DNA of 64,000 bases from Salminus brasiliensis (GCF_030463535.1 NC_132892.1:28050341-28114340); one strand, 5' to 3'; positions 1 to 11,825 are shown, counted from the first letter of the stretch. Notes: a model not told the origin generated them from the letters alone. Translations and numbers: made by a program.

Positions 1-300
1 GAGGCGGGACGCGATCAGCCAATCCAAGCGCCAAGGCTCTTATTAGCTTTGGTGTTAGCCAATCATTTTGCAAGAGGCGGGGTACTTCCAGCCAATCACC
101 TGTTTGGAGGCGTGGTTTATCGTAATACAGGTGGGAGGAAAGAACGAGGAAGCGCCACAGCTCGAGCACGTGCGTTCTCTCCTGCAGCCAATCAGCGTCT
201 CTGCGCTGAATAACAACAAACGCAGTGGGTTAAAGGAGCGGAGTTACACTGGCTGTGAGAGTGTAGGAGCTCAGAGCCGCCTGCCCTCGCTTCTCTGAAG
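1..300. promoter_or_regulatory. Promoter-like cluster of CCAAT, GC and E-box motifs
   Basis: CpG-rich block with four CCAAT boxes (19-23, 59-63, 92-96, 188-192), all on the plus strand, GC-box-like GAGGCGGG motifs at 1-8 and 74-81, and a CACGTG E-box at 167-172. It falls off sharply into AT-rich DNA after 300. It looks like the edge of a housekeeping-type promoter or CpG island that continues left of the window. No gene could be read next to it. Confidence 0.45.
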
Positions 301-600
301 TGTAGTGGAACAGTAGAAGAGATGGAAGAGGTCCATTATTGTATAACATCCATTTTTGAAACACATAAATGCCTACAGTGTATAAATGAAGTGTTTTAAT
401 GGCAAATGACAGTGACTGCTGAACTACAAAGACTGTATTTTTGTTCTAAAAATAAAATGAAATAAAATAAATTAAAATAAAAATTATTCAGCATCAGTAA
501 TCTGCAATCCCATCATTTAAAGCAAACAAACAATAAAAAACCCTGAAAGTAATGACACGTTAATAGTAACATTTATTATTCTTAATAATAATAATAATAA

Positions 601-680
<80 letters not shown>

Positions 681-811
681 CTCAGAAACTAAGCAGAGAT
701 TGTGTCTAAAATGTGTGGGGGAATCATTCTTCTCAATTCATAATTTACATTTAAAGAAATACTTTGCAAATTATTAATTAAATGTTAATGTAAATTTGTA
801 TATCAACAAAG
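301..811. repeat. AT-rich DNA with (AT)n microsatellite
   Basis: No gene seen. The main structure is a pure (AT)n tract at about 605-676, preceded by (AAT)n. Confidence 0.8.
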
Positions 812-961
812 ACATTTGCATAAGACTATATATGTCTAGGTACTAACAGCAATAAATAAATAAATAAATACAATTATATATATATATATATATATAATAA
901 ATATTGTATTTATTTATTTATTGCTGATAGTACCTAGACATATATAGTCTTATGCAAATGT
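812..961. repeat. Near-perfect inverted repeat with (AT)n loop
   Basis: The arms (812-874 and 902-961) are reverse complements over about 58 bp, with one obvious mismatch and a small length difference in the (AAAT)n part. The loop is an (AT)n microsatellite. Arm landmarks are CATTTGCATAAGACTATATA on the left and its complement ending at 960. This looks like a palindromic MITE or a cruciform-forming foldback. Confidence 0.8.
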
Positions 962-1055
962 TTTTTGTTGTTTTTATATTATATATATATAATTAAACTC
1001 AAAATAATTGAAAAAAATAATTATATATATATAATTAAACTCAATGTATACAACA

Positions 1056-1542
1056 TATATGAACCAAATTATTTGGACACCTGCTCATTTATTGTTTCAA
1101 CAAGTTGATCCTGCTTTTGTTGGAGTAACTGTCTTTACTGTCCAGGGAAGGCGGCTTTCTACTAGATTGTGGAGCAGCATTCCTTGCATTTAGCAACAAG
1201 AGAGACGTTAGTGAGTTCAGGATGTTGGATGATCACCACCCCACCATCACTCATCGCCAACTCATCCATTTAAAAGTACTGGATGAATTATCAATCATCA
1301 ACCATCAGAACACAGTTCCACTTTCGACAGCTCAATGCTTTATACCCTTCTAGCCCAAATCTGGCATTAGGTGGGGCATGGTGCCAACAGGTTCATGTTT
1401 ATCTGCTCCAGAAAGTCCTATTCTATTGGCAGTGCTTCTCTACAGGGACTAGACAAACTGTTTGAGTGCACATCTGTACATCTGTGTCACAATGGGTGCG
1501 AGTTAGAAGGGGTGTCCACAAACATTTGGACACGTAATGTGT
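1056..1542 (+). mobile_element. Tc1/mariner-type non-autonomous element (family A)
   Basis: The left end carries a decayed TTTGGACACCTGCTC motif; the body contains the family's inner landmarks (CTGTCCAGGGAAGG, TTGGATGATCACC); the right end reads GTGTCCACAAACATTTGGAC. The same landmarks recur at many sites in this window, so it is a dispersed repeat. Terminal and TA-rich flanks suggest Tc1/mariner mobilisation. No transposase is present. Confidence 0.75.
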
Positions 1543-1879
1543 CAAGAATAGTTCCACAAGATATACCAAAATAAACCAGACGGATTTGATCATCGTGTTC
1601 AAGCACACGAAAGTAAACAGGTCAGCTGATAATGAGGCTTATCCACCCTAAATGTGAGGCACTGGTATCCCACTGGGGCCGGTCACATGATTCCCATCTC
1701 CTGTGATGTAACTGACCTTTGTATAGGAGCGTATGATGGTCAGTAGAAGATGTTTCACCGGGTTCCTTCTGCAGGGCTCTGGTGCAGCTCTTGCTGTTCG
1801 CAGGTGCATGCAAGCGAAGTATGGGGCTACTTATCTGAAATCACAACACTGATTTAGAGTTTATTATTTCCCTTCCTCA

Positions 1880-2420
1880 CAAATAAACCCCACCCAAGCG
1901 GACCACGTTGGGCCAATTAAAGCAGGAGTTGGTTTGGGGAAATGAGGCTCTGCTTCAATTCTTGTCATGGCCGGCAGACTAGACTGCATTCGAGTGATTA
2001 ATTCCCTGTGTGAGAACTTCTGATGAAACAATACTGAAAGCAATTTAAATAAAGCTCATTTAAATGTCAATTCTCATGGTTGGGGCTTTACTATAATTGG
2101 CTATTTAATTAAAACAATTTTCACAGTCATTAATACATCTCCAGCCTTGTAGTGCACTGACATATTTTAATTACATGGTATTAACAAAATTGATATGCTT
2201 TAGAAAGCATGGTGGAAATTTGAATAAGAAATGATTAAGGCAATTATACATCATCCCCTTATGGACATCAGAGGTATCCGAACATAATTGATGAACTTTG
2301 AGGAGGGAAGGCCGGAGCCAACGCGGGTTGCGGCCGTGCTTTTAATTAAGAGGTAGAGAAAAGGACAAACAAATGATGATGCACGTCTGATGGGAACTAT
2401 ATGCTTTTTCTGCCTGATAT
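1880..2420. other. Candidate conserved non-coding element
   Basis: No ORF or repeat is seen. The stretch is of mixed composition with many TAAT/ATTA homeodomain-type cores, and contrasts with the repeat-rich flanks. This is an impression from composition; it has not been tested by alignment. Confidence 0.25.
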
Positions 2421-2462
2421 TGTGAATGGCTTTGAACTATCACGCTGACACACACTTATATA

Positions 2463-2466
2463 AACA

Positions 2467-2518
<52 letters not shown>
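2463..2518. repeat. (CT)n/(CA)n microsatellite
   Basis: Pure CT dinucleotides run directly into CA dinucleotides. A separate poly-G run lies at about 2717-2738. Confidence 0.9.
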
Positions 2519-2520
<2 letters not shown>

Positions 2521-2689
2521 AAGGAGTAGATTATAGTGCCACCTATTGGGACAGTTTTAAAAAGAGCCTATTAACCGAAATGTCAGAAGCTGGGACGTAC
2601 TGAGTACCTATTTGTCCTCATCATAGACCACTTAACCGTTTACACCTTCCTCCAGTGACCCCCTTTCATAGGAAGACACACGGCATCCG

Positions 2690-2866
2690 TTTGGGTTTCA
2701 ATCACTCTCAAAAATAAGGGGGGGGGGGGGGGGGGGGTGTTCTTCAAGGGTTCTTTAATAACAGCTCCTGTTAAAGCTGAGTGCTGAACTGGTTCTTAGC
2801 CTGGTCTCTTTATCTGAGATGTGAGAACTACTTGTATGTGGTTCTATAGAAGAAGAAAAAACAATA
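2690..2866. repeat. Fragment of the AGAACCCTTT/GGTTCTTT dispersed family
   Basis: It contains CAAGGGTTCTTT, GGTTCTTAGCC and TGGTTCTATAGAAGAA, the recurring vocabulary of a family that also fills 10.7-11.8 kb and 50.7-52.5 kb. A poly-G expansion sits inside it. Confidence 0.55.
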
Positions 2867-2872
2867 AAAAAA

Positions 2873-3530
2873 ATAGGTAGGTTAGTAGGTTAAGTTTAGG
2901 TTTAGGTGAAGATTAGAATTAGGTTTAGGTGTAGTAGGTTAAGTTTAGGTTAGGTTAAGATTAGAATTAGGTTTAGGTGTAGTAGGTTAGGTTTAGGTTA
3001 GGTTAAGGTTAGAATTAGGTTTAGGTGTAGTAGATTAGGTTTAGGTTAGGTTAAGATTAGAATTAGGTTTAGGTGTAGTAGATTAAGTTCAGGTTTAGGT
3101 TAATATTACAATTAGAATCAGGTTTAGGTGTAGTAGATGAAATCTAGGTTTAGGTGTGGTACATTAAGTTTAGGTTAGGTTAATATTAGAATCAGGTTTA
3201 GGTGTAGTAGATTAAGTTAGGGTTAGTTTAATATTAGAATTAGGTTTAGGTGTAGTAGATTAAGTTTAGGTTATGTTAATATTAGAATTAGGTTTAGGTG
3301 TAGTAGATTAAGTTCAGGTTTAGGTGTGGTAGATTAAGTTTAGGTTAGTTTAATATTAGAATTAGGTTTAGGTGTAGTAGATTAAGTTTGGGTTAGTTTA
3401 ATATTAGAATTAGGTTTAGGTGTAGTAGATTAAGTTTGGGTTAGGTTAATATTAGAATTAGGTTTAGGTGTAGTAGATTAAGTTTAGGTTAGGTTAATAT
3501 TAGAATTAGGTTTAGGTGTAGTAGGTTGTG
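2873..3530. repeat. Minisatellite of about 48 bp with telomere-like TTAGGT motifs
   Basis: About 13 degenerate tandem copies of a roughly 48-bp unit whose landmark is GAATTAGGTTTAGGTGTAG followed by TAGATTAAGTTTAGGTTAGG. Each unit carries several TTAGGT/TAGGTT motifs, close to the vertebrate telomere repeat. Confidence 0.9.
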
Positions 3531-4490
3531 AAGAGTGCATATTTCAAAAGAAATGACTAATGAAGTACTAAGACGTTCCAATCCCCTGACCTCTAGGTTT
3601 ATTATCCAGTTATTACTCTTAATGCAGAAAAAATATTTAGTAAATAATTGGTTACATATCTTGTGGTTACAGTCCCACAGGGTTCTATTTTAGGGCCTGT
3701 AACAGTTTTATGGCAGTAACATAGTAATCAGAGTGAAGAACTGAAGTGCGTGCTTGCATACAGGGTCTAAAGAGTTGAAGTATAAAATGTAGAAATTGCA
3801 TCTAAATCCCTCTGGAATTGCACCCAGTAAAATAATGCAGATATATGAGTGCAGTAGCTCAGCGTCATCTAAAAATTCTGCTCTTCTGAACTTCAATAAA
3901 TACATCATCAAATATTAGTTAGAATTATCAGTCAAATCTAATCATCTGTCAAGTACAGATGTTTTTTTAGGCAATTATCCGGCGCTACAGATCTGATGAA
4001 TCTGATATCATTGAGCATCCCTAGTGTTTTCCCCAGTTTTGTCGTGACAAAAAAACTCCATCTCAACATCATTTCATTCCCAAGCCATTACAAACAGTGT
4101 CTCCAGAGGAAGAAGGCATTCATCTAAATTAATACTGTCAAAACCCCACCACACACCGAGGCCCCTGATATCCAATACAATTAGCAGGAAGTCTCTTGTG
4201 TGCCCAATTTGAGCACCACTTAAGGCCTGTCGCCTGGATTTAGCATCGCTGTGACATTTTACAACACTTTTCCCTGCTGTCAGCTTCACCAGACGTTTTT
4301 CGAACATACTCTGACTTCCAGCTGCTGAAATTGCCGATTTACAGCGATTGGCAGTGGTGCAACCATCGGTGATGCATTGTAGGTGGGACAAGCGATGAAG
4401 GCCTTGTCCTAATTCATTTCCTTGTGCCCTTGGGTTCCCAATATGTGTAGGTGTGACTGCACAGTAGAACAGTGCACCACCACTCTGGAG
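3531..4490. other. No gene or clear repeat seen
   Basis: Single-copy-looking DNA. The open frame at 4074-4517 (minus) has no recognisable domain, start context or splice structure, and I do not consider it a gene. Confidence 0.5.
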
Positions 4491-4499
4491 TCTACTAAT

Positions 4500-4920
4500 G
4501 CTGTGTACACACTGCACGACTTTCAGAGTCGTCCAATGATTGTACTTTTCACACTACCCAACTTGTTGTCCTGTAATCAGGAATTTTTTAGTGGATGTGG
4601 TTTGAGACTCCACCCACGGCTTTCTTCACACCCCATGTCTTGCGCTCTAATTGGCTGTAGCTAGTCGCTACACTAACTTCCAGCCACTACAACGGATTTA
4701 GAGTCACAGACACGTCCAGATATATAACCTGCAAGGCATCAGCAATTACTTGGTGAGCTCTCAAACAGCACCTTTCAGTCGTTCACATGTAGTGACCGAG
4801 CTAAAAAATGGCAATTAGCAAATGCCAATTTGCCTCCGACCTGGGGCTTTTGTCAGCGATCTTCAAAAACAGACGCCGACTAGAAAATCAGGGCTACAAT
4901 CGTGTGGTGTGAACTGGCCA
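4500..4920. mobile_element. hAT-like MITE (tentative)
   Basis: The left end (TGTACACACTGCACGACTTT) and right end (CAATCGTGTGGTGTGAACTG) are imperfect reverse complements, and such CACACTGC/GTGTGAAC ends are common in fish hAT-type MITEs. There is no coding capacity. Confidence 0.4.
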
Positions 4921-5412
4921 TAAACTTTTTCGGAAGATTTTCTCGAGGCACACTGGACTGATATCATAAGACTCCTCCCCCTCAATCTGTTTACTGCTAA
5001 TTCCCATCTGCAGGTTAAAACACCGGAAGTGGAACGCCAGACTGGAAGGCTTTTAATAGTGGAGCTCTGAGCCCTTTCCTGGGATTCGAATTTATGATCT
5101 CCTCACTCTTGATTAGCAGCAGTTAGACCGTAGGGCCGGTCTAAAGCTGTGAAATTACACTACATCCATCTGCATCCATTTTACAGCTGTTATGTTATGT
5201 GTAGTGATATGTGTGGTGGCGGTGGTGGCCGGCTCTGACTCAGCCTCTTTCAGTGTAGTGACAGCAGCAGCTCTTCATTGACTTCCCAGATAGAGGCCCG
5301 TTCCTTGACCTTCTCCACATCGACCGGACACAGCTCCTTTCTAATGCACAGAGAACTGTCCAGTACCTGAGTGTGTAATCCTCAATCAATCAATGAGGCA
5401 ACTGTAAGTGTA

Positions 5413-5447
<35 letters not shown>

Positions 5448-5845
5448 TACACACACAGACGGTCTGAGGAAGTCCTAAGTGCTTGATTAATGATAAACCT
5501 GTAAACCTGTGTGTTTGTGTGTGTGTGTGTTTGTGTGTGTGTCATTTACTGTACATTATACAGACTTGATCACAGAGCTCATAAACCACATGTTTTATTC
5601 ATAGCACTGCATCAATCGATTAGCTTACACTGACATTTCAGTGAGAACAAGTGCTGCTACCACCGCTCTCCAACACACTCAGTTCACAAACCCTGCAGGC
5701 TGATGTCAGGTTCTACCCCACCAGGCAGGACTGGCACACCGAAATCACTGGCTCATCCCAAACAGACTTGCTGGCTTTGAGTTCTGTCCAAGAGCTTAAA
5801 AAAAGAAAAAAAAAAGAAAGAAAGACTATTAAATGGTTCTTGGTA

Positions 5846-5908
<63 letters not shown>

Positions 5909-5945
5909 CTAGGAAGAGCCTGTGCATTTTGTGGAGGTTCTTTAA
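4921..5945. other. Non-coding, with several dinucleotide repeats
   Basis: No gene seen. Microsatellites lie at 5412-5456 (AT then CA), 5508-5540 (GT-rich) and 5850-5906 (CA). The THTHTH and CVCVCV open frames here come from the last of these. Confidence 0.7.
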
Positions 5946-5949
5946 ACTT

Positions 5950-6305
5950 CAGGGCGCTTCTTCACATCCCCTAATGAATCCCCAGCAATGCCCCCGTCAC
6001 CAGGGGGTGAGGGTGGACTAGCACGCGTCACCTCCGATGTGTGCTTAGTCAAGCCACTAATTTTTAGACTGCCGCCGAAGCAACACCGCCGGGCAACCAA
6101 TGCACCTAGAGGGAAATGTTGCAGCCAGCCTGCAGACGCCAGCGATGCTCCAGCACCCCAACAAAACGATGTGGGGGGAGAACAAGGCCAGTTGTGCCCT
6201 CTTAGAGCCTCAGCTGCCAATGGCTAGCAGCATGACCGGGATTCAAACCAGCAATCCTCTGATCGAGGTGAGAGCACCTTAATCCACTGGACCACCCAGG
6301 GCCTT
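5950..6305 (-). mobile_element. tRNA-derived SINE
   Basis: On the minus strand a tRNA-like head carries box A (TGGTCCAGTGG, 6294-6284) and box B (GGTTTGAATCC, 6249-6239). It is followed by a tRNA-unrelated body reaching towards 5,950. The pol III promoter boxes are correctly ordered and spaced. It is a SINE copy, not a functional tRNA gene. Confidence 0.75.
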
Positions 6306-6578
6306 TCTTTACAGTTCCAGCAAAAGTTTTGGCACCCCTGATCCAACCACATTTTTGACTGACAATGAGGAGAAAGTAAGCAAACAAATCCTCTACAGAC
6401 AACAAACCTATACATTATAGTTCATATTAAATATATTAATTTTATCATAATATGTGGGTACATTTCGTGTCCTCCAGATAAGCCTTTTGTTATTGTGCAC
6501 ATGGCTCTGTTTATGTTTGTCTTGTCTCCGCCCTAGCCCCGCCTTGTCATTAGTGTTCCCACCTGTGCCTCTTTTGTG

Positions 6579-6756
6579 CCAAACTAAGCAAACAGGACAA
6601 ACTGGAGATCAACTGGAGATCAACTGGAGATCAAACCAAACTGAGACCTGAGACTAACAAGAGGGCTGGCTCTTGTTAGTCTCTTAGTTTGGCTCTTGTT
6701 AGTCTCAGGTCTCAGTTTGGTTTGATCTCCAGTTTGTCCTGTTTGCTTAGTTTGGT
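6579..6756. repeat. Long hairpin (inverted repeat, arms of about 64 bp)
   Basis: The left arm starts CCAAACTAAGCAAACAGGAC at 6579, and the right arm ends with its reverse complement at about 6756. The inner ends are GACTAACAAGAG and CTCTTGTTAGTC. The left arm has a 12-bp motif (ACTGGAGATCAA) in three tandem copies and the right arm has one. The loop repeats the CTCTTGTTAGTCT piece once more. Confidence 0.9.
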
Positions 6757-8150
6757 TCCATGTTTAATAACTAAGTACCTGCATTTTTTACATCTGCATG
6801 TGATGCAATAATGATTCTTACATTCAGTTTCAAAAAGTGTCAAATTTCAAATTAAATAATTGTAGAAATGTCTGTTTACTTTTTTTGTTGTTTATTCTTA
6901 ACAGTTCTAAAGTCAATTAAAGGCATAGAGGATCTATTTTCTGTAGAATATGTTAATATGTTTGAGACCTTGGTAAAAGTTAGCAGAGAGCTCAAATCTC
7001 TTGGGGTGAAAAATTAATAATAAAATAAAACAAAGCAAAAATAATAAAATAATCTTGCTTTAAAAAAAACCCCACACCATTATTTAACACCATCTGAACA
7101 CCTCAGCAGTTTTCGACCTTGTGTGAACGTTTCATGATAAACAGACCAATAAAACCTCAACCCAAGTTACAAATGATTTTTCCTCCTAATTTCCTTAAAG
7201 CAATGAGTTCTCAGTCAGCAAGGATGCTCTGTTCAAATGGGCATAACCAAGAGATCCTAGACTGATCTAGGATCTGATCCTTGCCTTTCACGTCTCGTTG
7301 GATATGACCAGAAGGACATATATGGGTCTGATCCTACATCAGCAGTGTTACTCTGAAAACTTGATGAATACGAGTGCACGGAAATTTAATCCTCCGTGCC
7401 ACGCGCGCACCTCCACTGATGGATTAATCGTGCCATTTCCACAAAGGTCCTTCAGGAGAGGATGCAGTCTGCCGCGGTCACTGACGCTTACTGCCATAAC
7501 TCAAACTCTGCCAAAATGTCAGCACTGCGTCGTGGCCGCAGGATGGATGTGTGTTTTGGGCGGGCTCCTTTGAATGTGTCCTTCGCTGGATTAAAATATA
7601 TGGATTTTTTTAAAGGACGGGGAATTGTGCTACTTCACAGCGAGCAGATGCAGGGCTGTCCAAGGCATTGATCCTGATACATGTGATGCAGATTGGGATG
7701 CTGGGTCTGTCAGGTTCATAAGTATTTGGACGATGGCGTTTTTTGGGATCCAGACATCCAGATTACTTTGTACTGACCATTTCGGAACAATTATTTAATT
7801 TACTTAATTCATTTCAGTAGATTTACTTAAATTAATTACTTAATTTAGTACAATTACCATTTAATTACAAATACAATTTACAATTACTGACCATTTAGCT
7901 ATTTAAAAGTGGCTGTAGAAGTAACTACAGCCATTTTACATAGTCACAGGCTCAAAAGTAATTGGACTATTGACTGTTGGACTATTGAAGTTCCTCCTGT
8001 ATGATGGATGATAAGTTAAGGAGATAAAAGACCTGGAGATGATTCCAAGTGTTGAATTTGCATATGACAGCTGTTTTTGCATATATTTGCTTATTCTAGT
8101 AGTCAACAACAGATTAGCGCCGGCCACACTATTATTATCCTTATAAGCAG
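6757..8150. other. No gene seen; 7,190-7,660 may be conserved non-coding DNA
   Basis: AT-rich DNA with short A-runs. The block around 7,190-7,660 is more balanced in composition and repeat-free. The open frames there (7298-7573, 7462-7671) lack homologs I recognise. Confidence 0.3.
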
Positions 8151-8159
8151 CGTTTTAAG

Positions 8160-8450
8160 GAAAAGTACACATGCATTTCTGGACAAGCTGAGAGATACAG
8201 AACCATCACAGGGAGTGAAAGAAGCATGTGGACTGAGGTGGTAGAGTAAGATCACAGGATTTTATACCAATATAACACGTGACAGTGAACATTGTCCTGG
8301 CCGCTTCACCCAAGTTACCTAGAGCAGTTAGCAACATGCCAGAGGAGCAACGATAGTGGTGCTGTTCTCCCTATTACAGTCAGTGGAGCATCAGCATGCA
8401 TTTGAAGCTGCTATTTCAGGGTAAAAGTGCTACATATTGCTGCTTTAACA
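8160..8450 (+). repeat. Dispersed repeat, 'CATTTCTGGACAAGCTGAG' family (family X)
   Basis: It shares CATTTCTGGACAAGCTGAGA and GAAAGAAGCATGTGGACTGA with copies at 25,798-25,925 (minus), 57,160-57,300, 57,480-57,715 and 57,735-58,612, and ends in a similar GCTGCTTTAA. Class unknown; no coding capacity. Confidence 0.75.
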
Positions 8451-8459
8451 TGTTCCTTA

Positions 8460-9180
8460 CAGTGGAATTCACAACATCCTGGACACGTGATCACAGTCAA
8501 GTGGCCGAGATGATCTCTGGAGTACCACAGCTATGAAGATCAGACAGAGCTGGGGGAAACTCCCCTTTAAGCACTGCGTTTTCCCTCCCGCTTGCCAACA
8601 AGCCTTTTGTGTGTGTGTGTGTGTTTTTTTTATTAACTGACTGAAATTAATCTTAGCGAGGTAAGACGGCTGATTTGCATTCATTAACAGTCAACTCCAG
8701 AAGTCAAGTTCATTTCCAATCAAATTTGGTTAATTACGCATGGAAAGATGTAATTCCCGAAAGAGAGGGCCCAGCGAACTCCCACTCGCATACACACACA
8801 CACACACACACACTCCAGCCAGCATTTGCCACAGCAAACAAAAATCTTCAACCTCCTTGACAGGATGAAGTTGAGTGAGATATGCTGATAAACGTCCACA
8901 GTTCTGAAGGCCCCACTTCTCGGGTAATAACGAGGGGAATGTGCCCTTATTGTGCGCGGGCCTGCGTCATTAATTTCAATTTGTGGCTGGAAATGAGTTC
9001 AGTGCTGGGTTGGGGGTGATGCAACAAATTAGGCTGCTGAAAGGATGTACAGCAACAAAGTAAAACATGCAAAAGACTAACAACAACAGCCATACTTCAG
9101 ATATTGCCGCCATGGTAACAAACATTTCAACTAATGTAACTTTAAAGTTAAGTTTAAATATCACACGCTTTTATGTAAAA
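8460..9180. other. Candidate conserved non-coding DNA
   Basis: No gene seen. There are two repeat-free stretches with TAATTA/ATTAAT cores (about 8,640-8,780 and 8,880-9,000), separated by a (CA)n tract at 8,792-8,813. This is judged on composition only. Confidence 0.25.
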
Positions 9181-9185
9181 TACTT

Positions 9186-9350
9186 TTAGAGCATTTCTAT
9201 TGGCCCATTCATGATGTAATATTCACTGCAGATTCATACTGGATTCATCCCTACAGTCATTACTGTCCGACTATCAAACCTACACACACACACACACACT
9301 GCAGATTCATTCTGGATTCATCCCTACAGTCATTACTGTCCGACTATCAA

Positions 9351-9404
<54 letters not shown>

Positions 9405-9528
9405 GATTCATACTGGATTCATCCCTACAGTCATTACTGTCCGACTATCAAACCTACACACACACACACACTGCAGATTCATACTGGATTCAAATCCCCC
9501 TACAGTCATTACTGTCCGACTATCAAAC

Positions 9529-9570
<42 letters not shown>

Positions 9571-9820
9571 GATTCATACTGGATTCAAATCCCCCTACAT
9601 TCATTACTGTCTGACTATCAAACCTACACACACACACACACAGCAGATTCATACTGGATTCATCCCTACAGTCATTACTGTCCGACTATCAAACCTACAC
9701 ACACACTGCAGATTCATACTGGATTCATCCCTACAGTCATTACTGTCCGACTATCAAACCTACACACACACACACTGCAGATTCATACTGGATTCAAATC
9801 TCCCTACAGTCATTACTTTT
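9186..9820. repeat. Tandem repeat of an 80-110 bp unit with (CA)n spacers
   Basis: Eight tandem units share CAGATTCATACTGGATTCAT and GTCATTACTGTCCGACTATC, each followed by a (CA)n tract of different length. Unit length varies mainly through the CA tract. Confidence 0.9.
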
Positions 9821-9976
9821 ACTGTTGAATCAAATCGTCACAGCAATGCTCCTACAGAATTTAGTAGAATGCCTTCTTCTCTGGACAGTAGCAGGATAAA
9901 CTCTTTTTAATACCCTTGATTTCAAAAGAAACAATAAAGGAGCTGGTGTCCCAATACTTTTGTCCATACAGTGTAC
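9820..9976 (-). mobile_element. Tc1/mariner-type element, family A, terminal fragment
   Basis: It ends GTGTCCCAATACTTTTGTCC followed by ATACAGTGTA, which is the family-A terminus in minus orientation. The interior is truncated where it meets the tandem array. Confidence 0.7.
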
Positions 9977-10740
9977 ACACATTTGATCGCACACAATAAA
10001 ATAATCCTGCAGGGATCAGACAAATGACTAAAATCCTTACACTGGTCCTATAAAGCCTAATCTTTGATATTGCTTGGTAACCTCTGCCTACTGTTAACAC
10101 CGGCCGCTGGTGTGCCGTCTCTATTGTGTCCCGAGTACAGCAGGAGTGTACTGTTGTATGAAGGCACTTCCTCTGACCAGTTTCTCTTTGGAAAGAATCA
10201 CTCTCCCCGACTCCCGCGACCTCAGCGGTGCCACGATTTTTTATCCTTTCCTCTCAGGGCGGAGAGAGGCCGAGGGTTATTCACTCGTGCTTAGCAGCGT
10301 GCTGAGTTTGATGGATCAGCTCCATAAGTACTGTGGCCTGCACTCAGGTGCTCTCTCTCTCTCTCTGCCTCTCAGGTTCTTCACAGATCATAGAGCATCT
10401 TCTCGCTCGCTATTGCTCTCTCTCTGTCTCACTCACTCGCTCACGCACACACAGGCCCTGGCCCCCTAGTGCGTTCACTCCCGGCAACATCCATCAAACC
10501 CAAACTAGAAGGCTCCTTCAGCTGGCAAATAACCTTCACTCAAGCTCAGCGGCCAACTAGCCGCGGATAGGGACTCGCACGGAGCTCTCACAAGCTCGGA
10601 AGGAGAAAGATGCCTTTCTGCTCTTATCTAGAACCAGTTTTCTAAAGTGCAATTCTAACATGAACAATCAGAGTTAGTACTGATTTGAGGTTAGGGTGTG
10701 TTATCCATATAAGGCCTACAATGAACGATTGTGTGGTCAG
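9977..10740. other. No gene seen
   Basis: Mixed composition with a CT-rich stretch (about 10,350-10,460). Open frames at 10064-10560 overlap in different frames and show no recognisable protein. Confidence 0.4.
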
Positions 10741-11800
10741 TTCACCTAAAGAACAAAGGGTTCTTTAAGAGAGTTGTGAGAACCTTACAATTTATTAAAG
10801 GATCTATGGAGGATTCATGCAACCAAAGATGGTTCTTCTAGTGCATCACTCAAAGAACCCTTTGTGGCACCTTTATTTTGCTGTACTACAGGGTTCTATA
10901 TGGTGCTAAAAAGGGGTCCTTGACTCATAACAGCAGTAGAACCATTACAAATAAAGCAGTAATGCCATAGAACAACCCCTTTTGCTTCCATAAAGTTGGT
11001 AAAGAACCTTTGGAACCAAACATGGTTCTTCTACAGCACTTCGTCACACAAAGAACCCTTTGCAGCACCTTTAATTTAAAGAGTGTCCTGTTATTGTGCC
11101 ACACTGCACTCCTCAGCTTGTAACAACCCTTTTTGGTGCTTCACAGAACCCTTTGTATGACAGTACGTTCTTAAAATGAAGGTGCTACAAAGGGTTCTTT
11201 GAGCGATGCCATACTGTAGAACTTTTGGTTCCATGAAGAACCTAGTTTGTAAAAGAGACGCGAGGGTAAAGAACCTTAAGAACCTTTACATCTTCTTTGG
11301 CCTCATTCAAAGAAGCCTTTATTTTTAAAGAGTGTACTGGAAACCTTTTTGATGCTTTGTAGAACATATTTAATGACAGGTTCTAGGTGCTACAAAGGGT
11401 TCTTTGACATGCCGCTATTAAAAGACAAACATTTTTGTAAAAATGTTGCGAGGGTGTGAAGAACCATTAAATTGATAAAGAACCTTTACATCAAATAAAG
11501 GATCTATAAAGGATTTATGGAACCAAAAGCAGTCCTTCTATGGCAATCCCTTAGAAGAACCCTTTGTAGAACCTTTATATTTGAGTACAAGTGAAAATGG
11601 TTCTTTGCCTTGTAACAATAGTGGAACCCTTATTCTGCTTTATATGAAACCTTTTATATGACAGTACACTCTTAAACTAAGGTGCTACACAGGGTTCACT
11701 GAGCGACACCATACTGTAGAAGAACCTTTAAATAGGCCTCACTCAAAGAACCCTTTGTAGCACCTTTTTTTTGGGGGGGGGGGTGTACTGTAATTTTGCT
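10741..11800. repeat. Array of AGAACCCTTT/GGTTCTTT elements
   Basis: Dense direct and inverted copies of AAAGAACCCTTTG, GGTGCTACAAAGGGTTCTTT and GATGCCATACTGTAGAA-type phrases. Both orientations alternate, so the segment consists of several foldback copies side by side. It ends in a poly-G run at 11,773-11,782. Confidence 0.8.
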
Positions 11801-11825
11801 GTACTACACTCTAAGCCAATAAGGT

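Noticed and set aside
2873-3530. True interstitial telomere (TTAGGG)n
   Set aside because: The words are mostly TTAGGT inside a 48-bp unit, not tandem hexamers; kept only as a weak hypothesis.
4074-4517. 147-aa minus-strand open frame
   Set aside because: No recognisable domain, no splice or promoter context, and it overlaps the start of a MITE-like segment; chance frame.
5651-6021. THTHTH / CVCVCV frames
   Set aside because: Translations of the (CA)n microsatellite at 5850-5906.
6239-6294. Possible functional tRNA gene on the minus strand
   Set aside because: Only boxes A and B are kept; no cloverleaf could be closed and a SINE body follows, so it is a SINE head.
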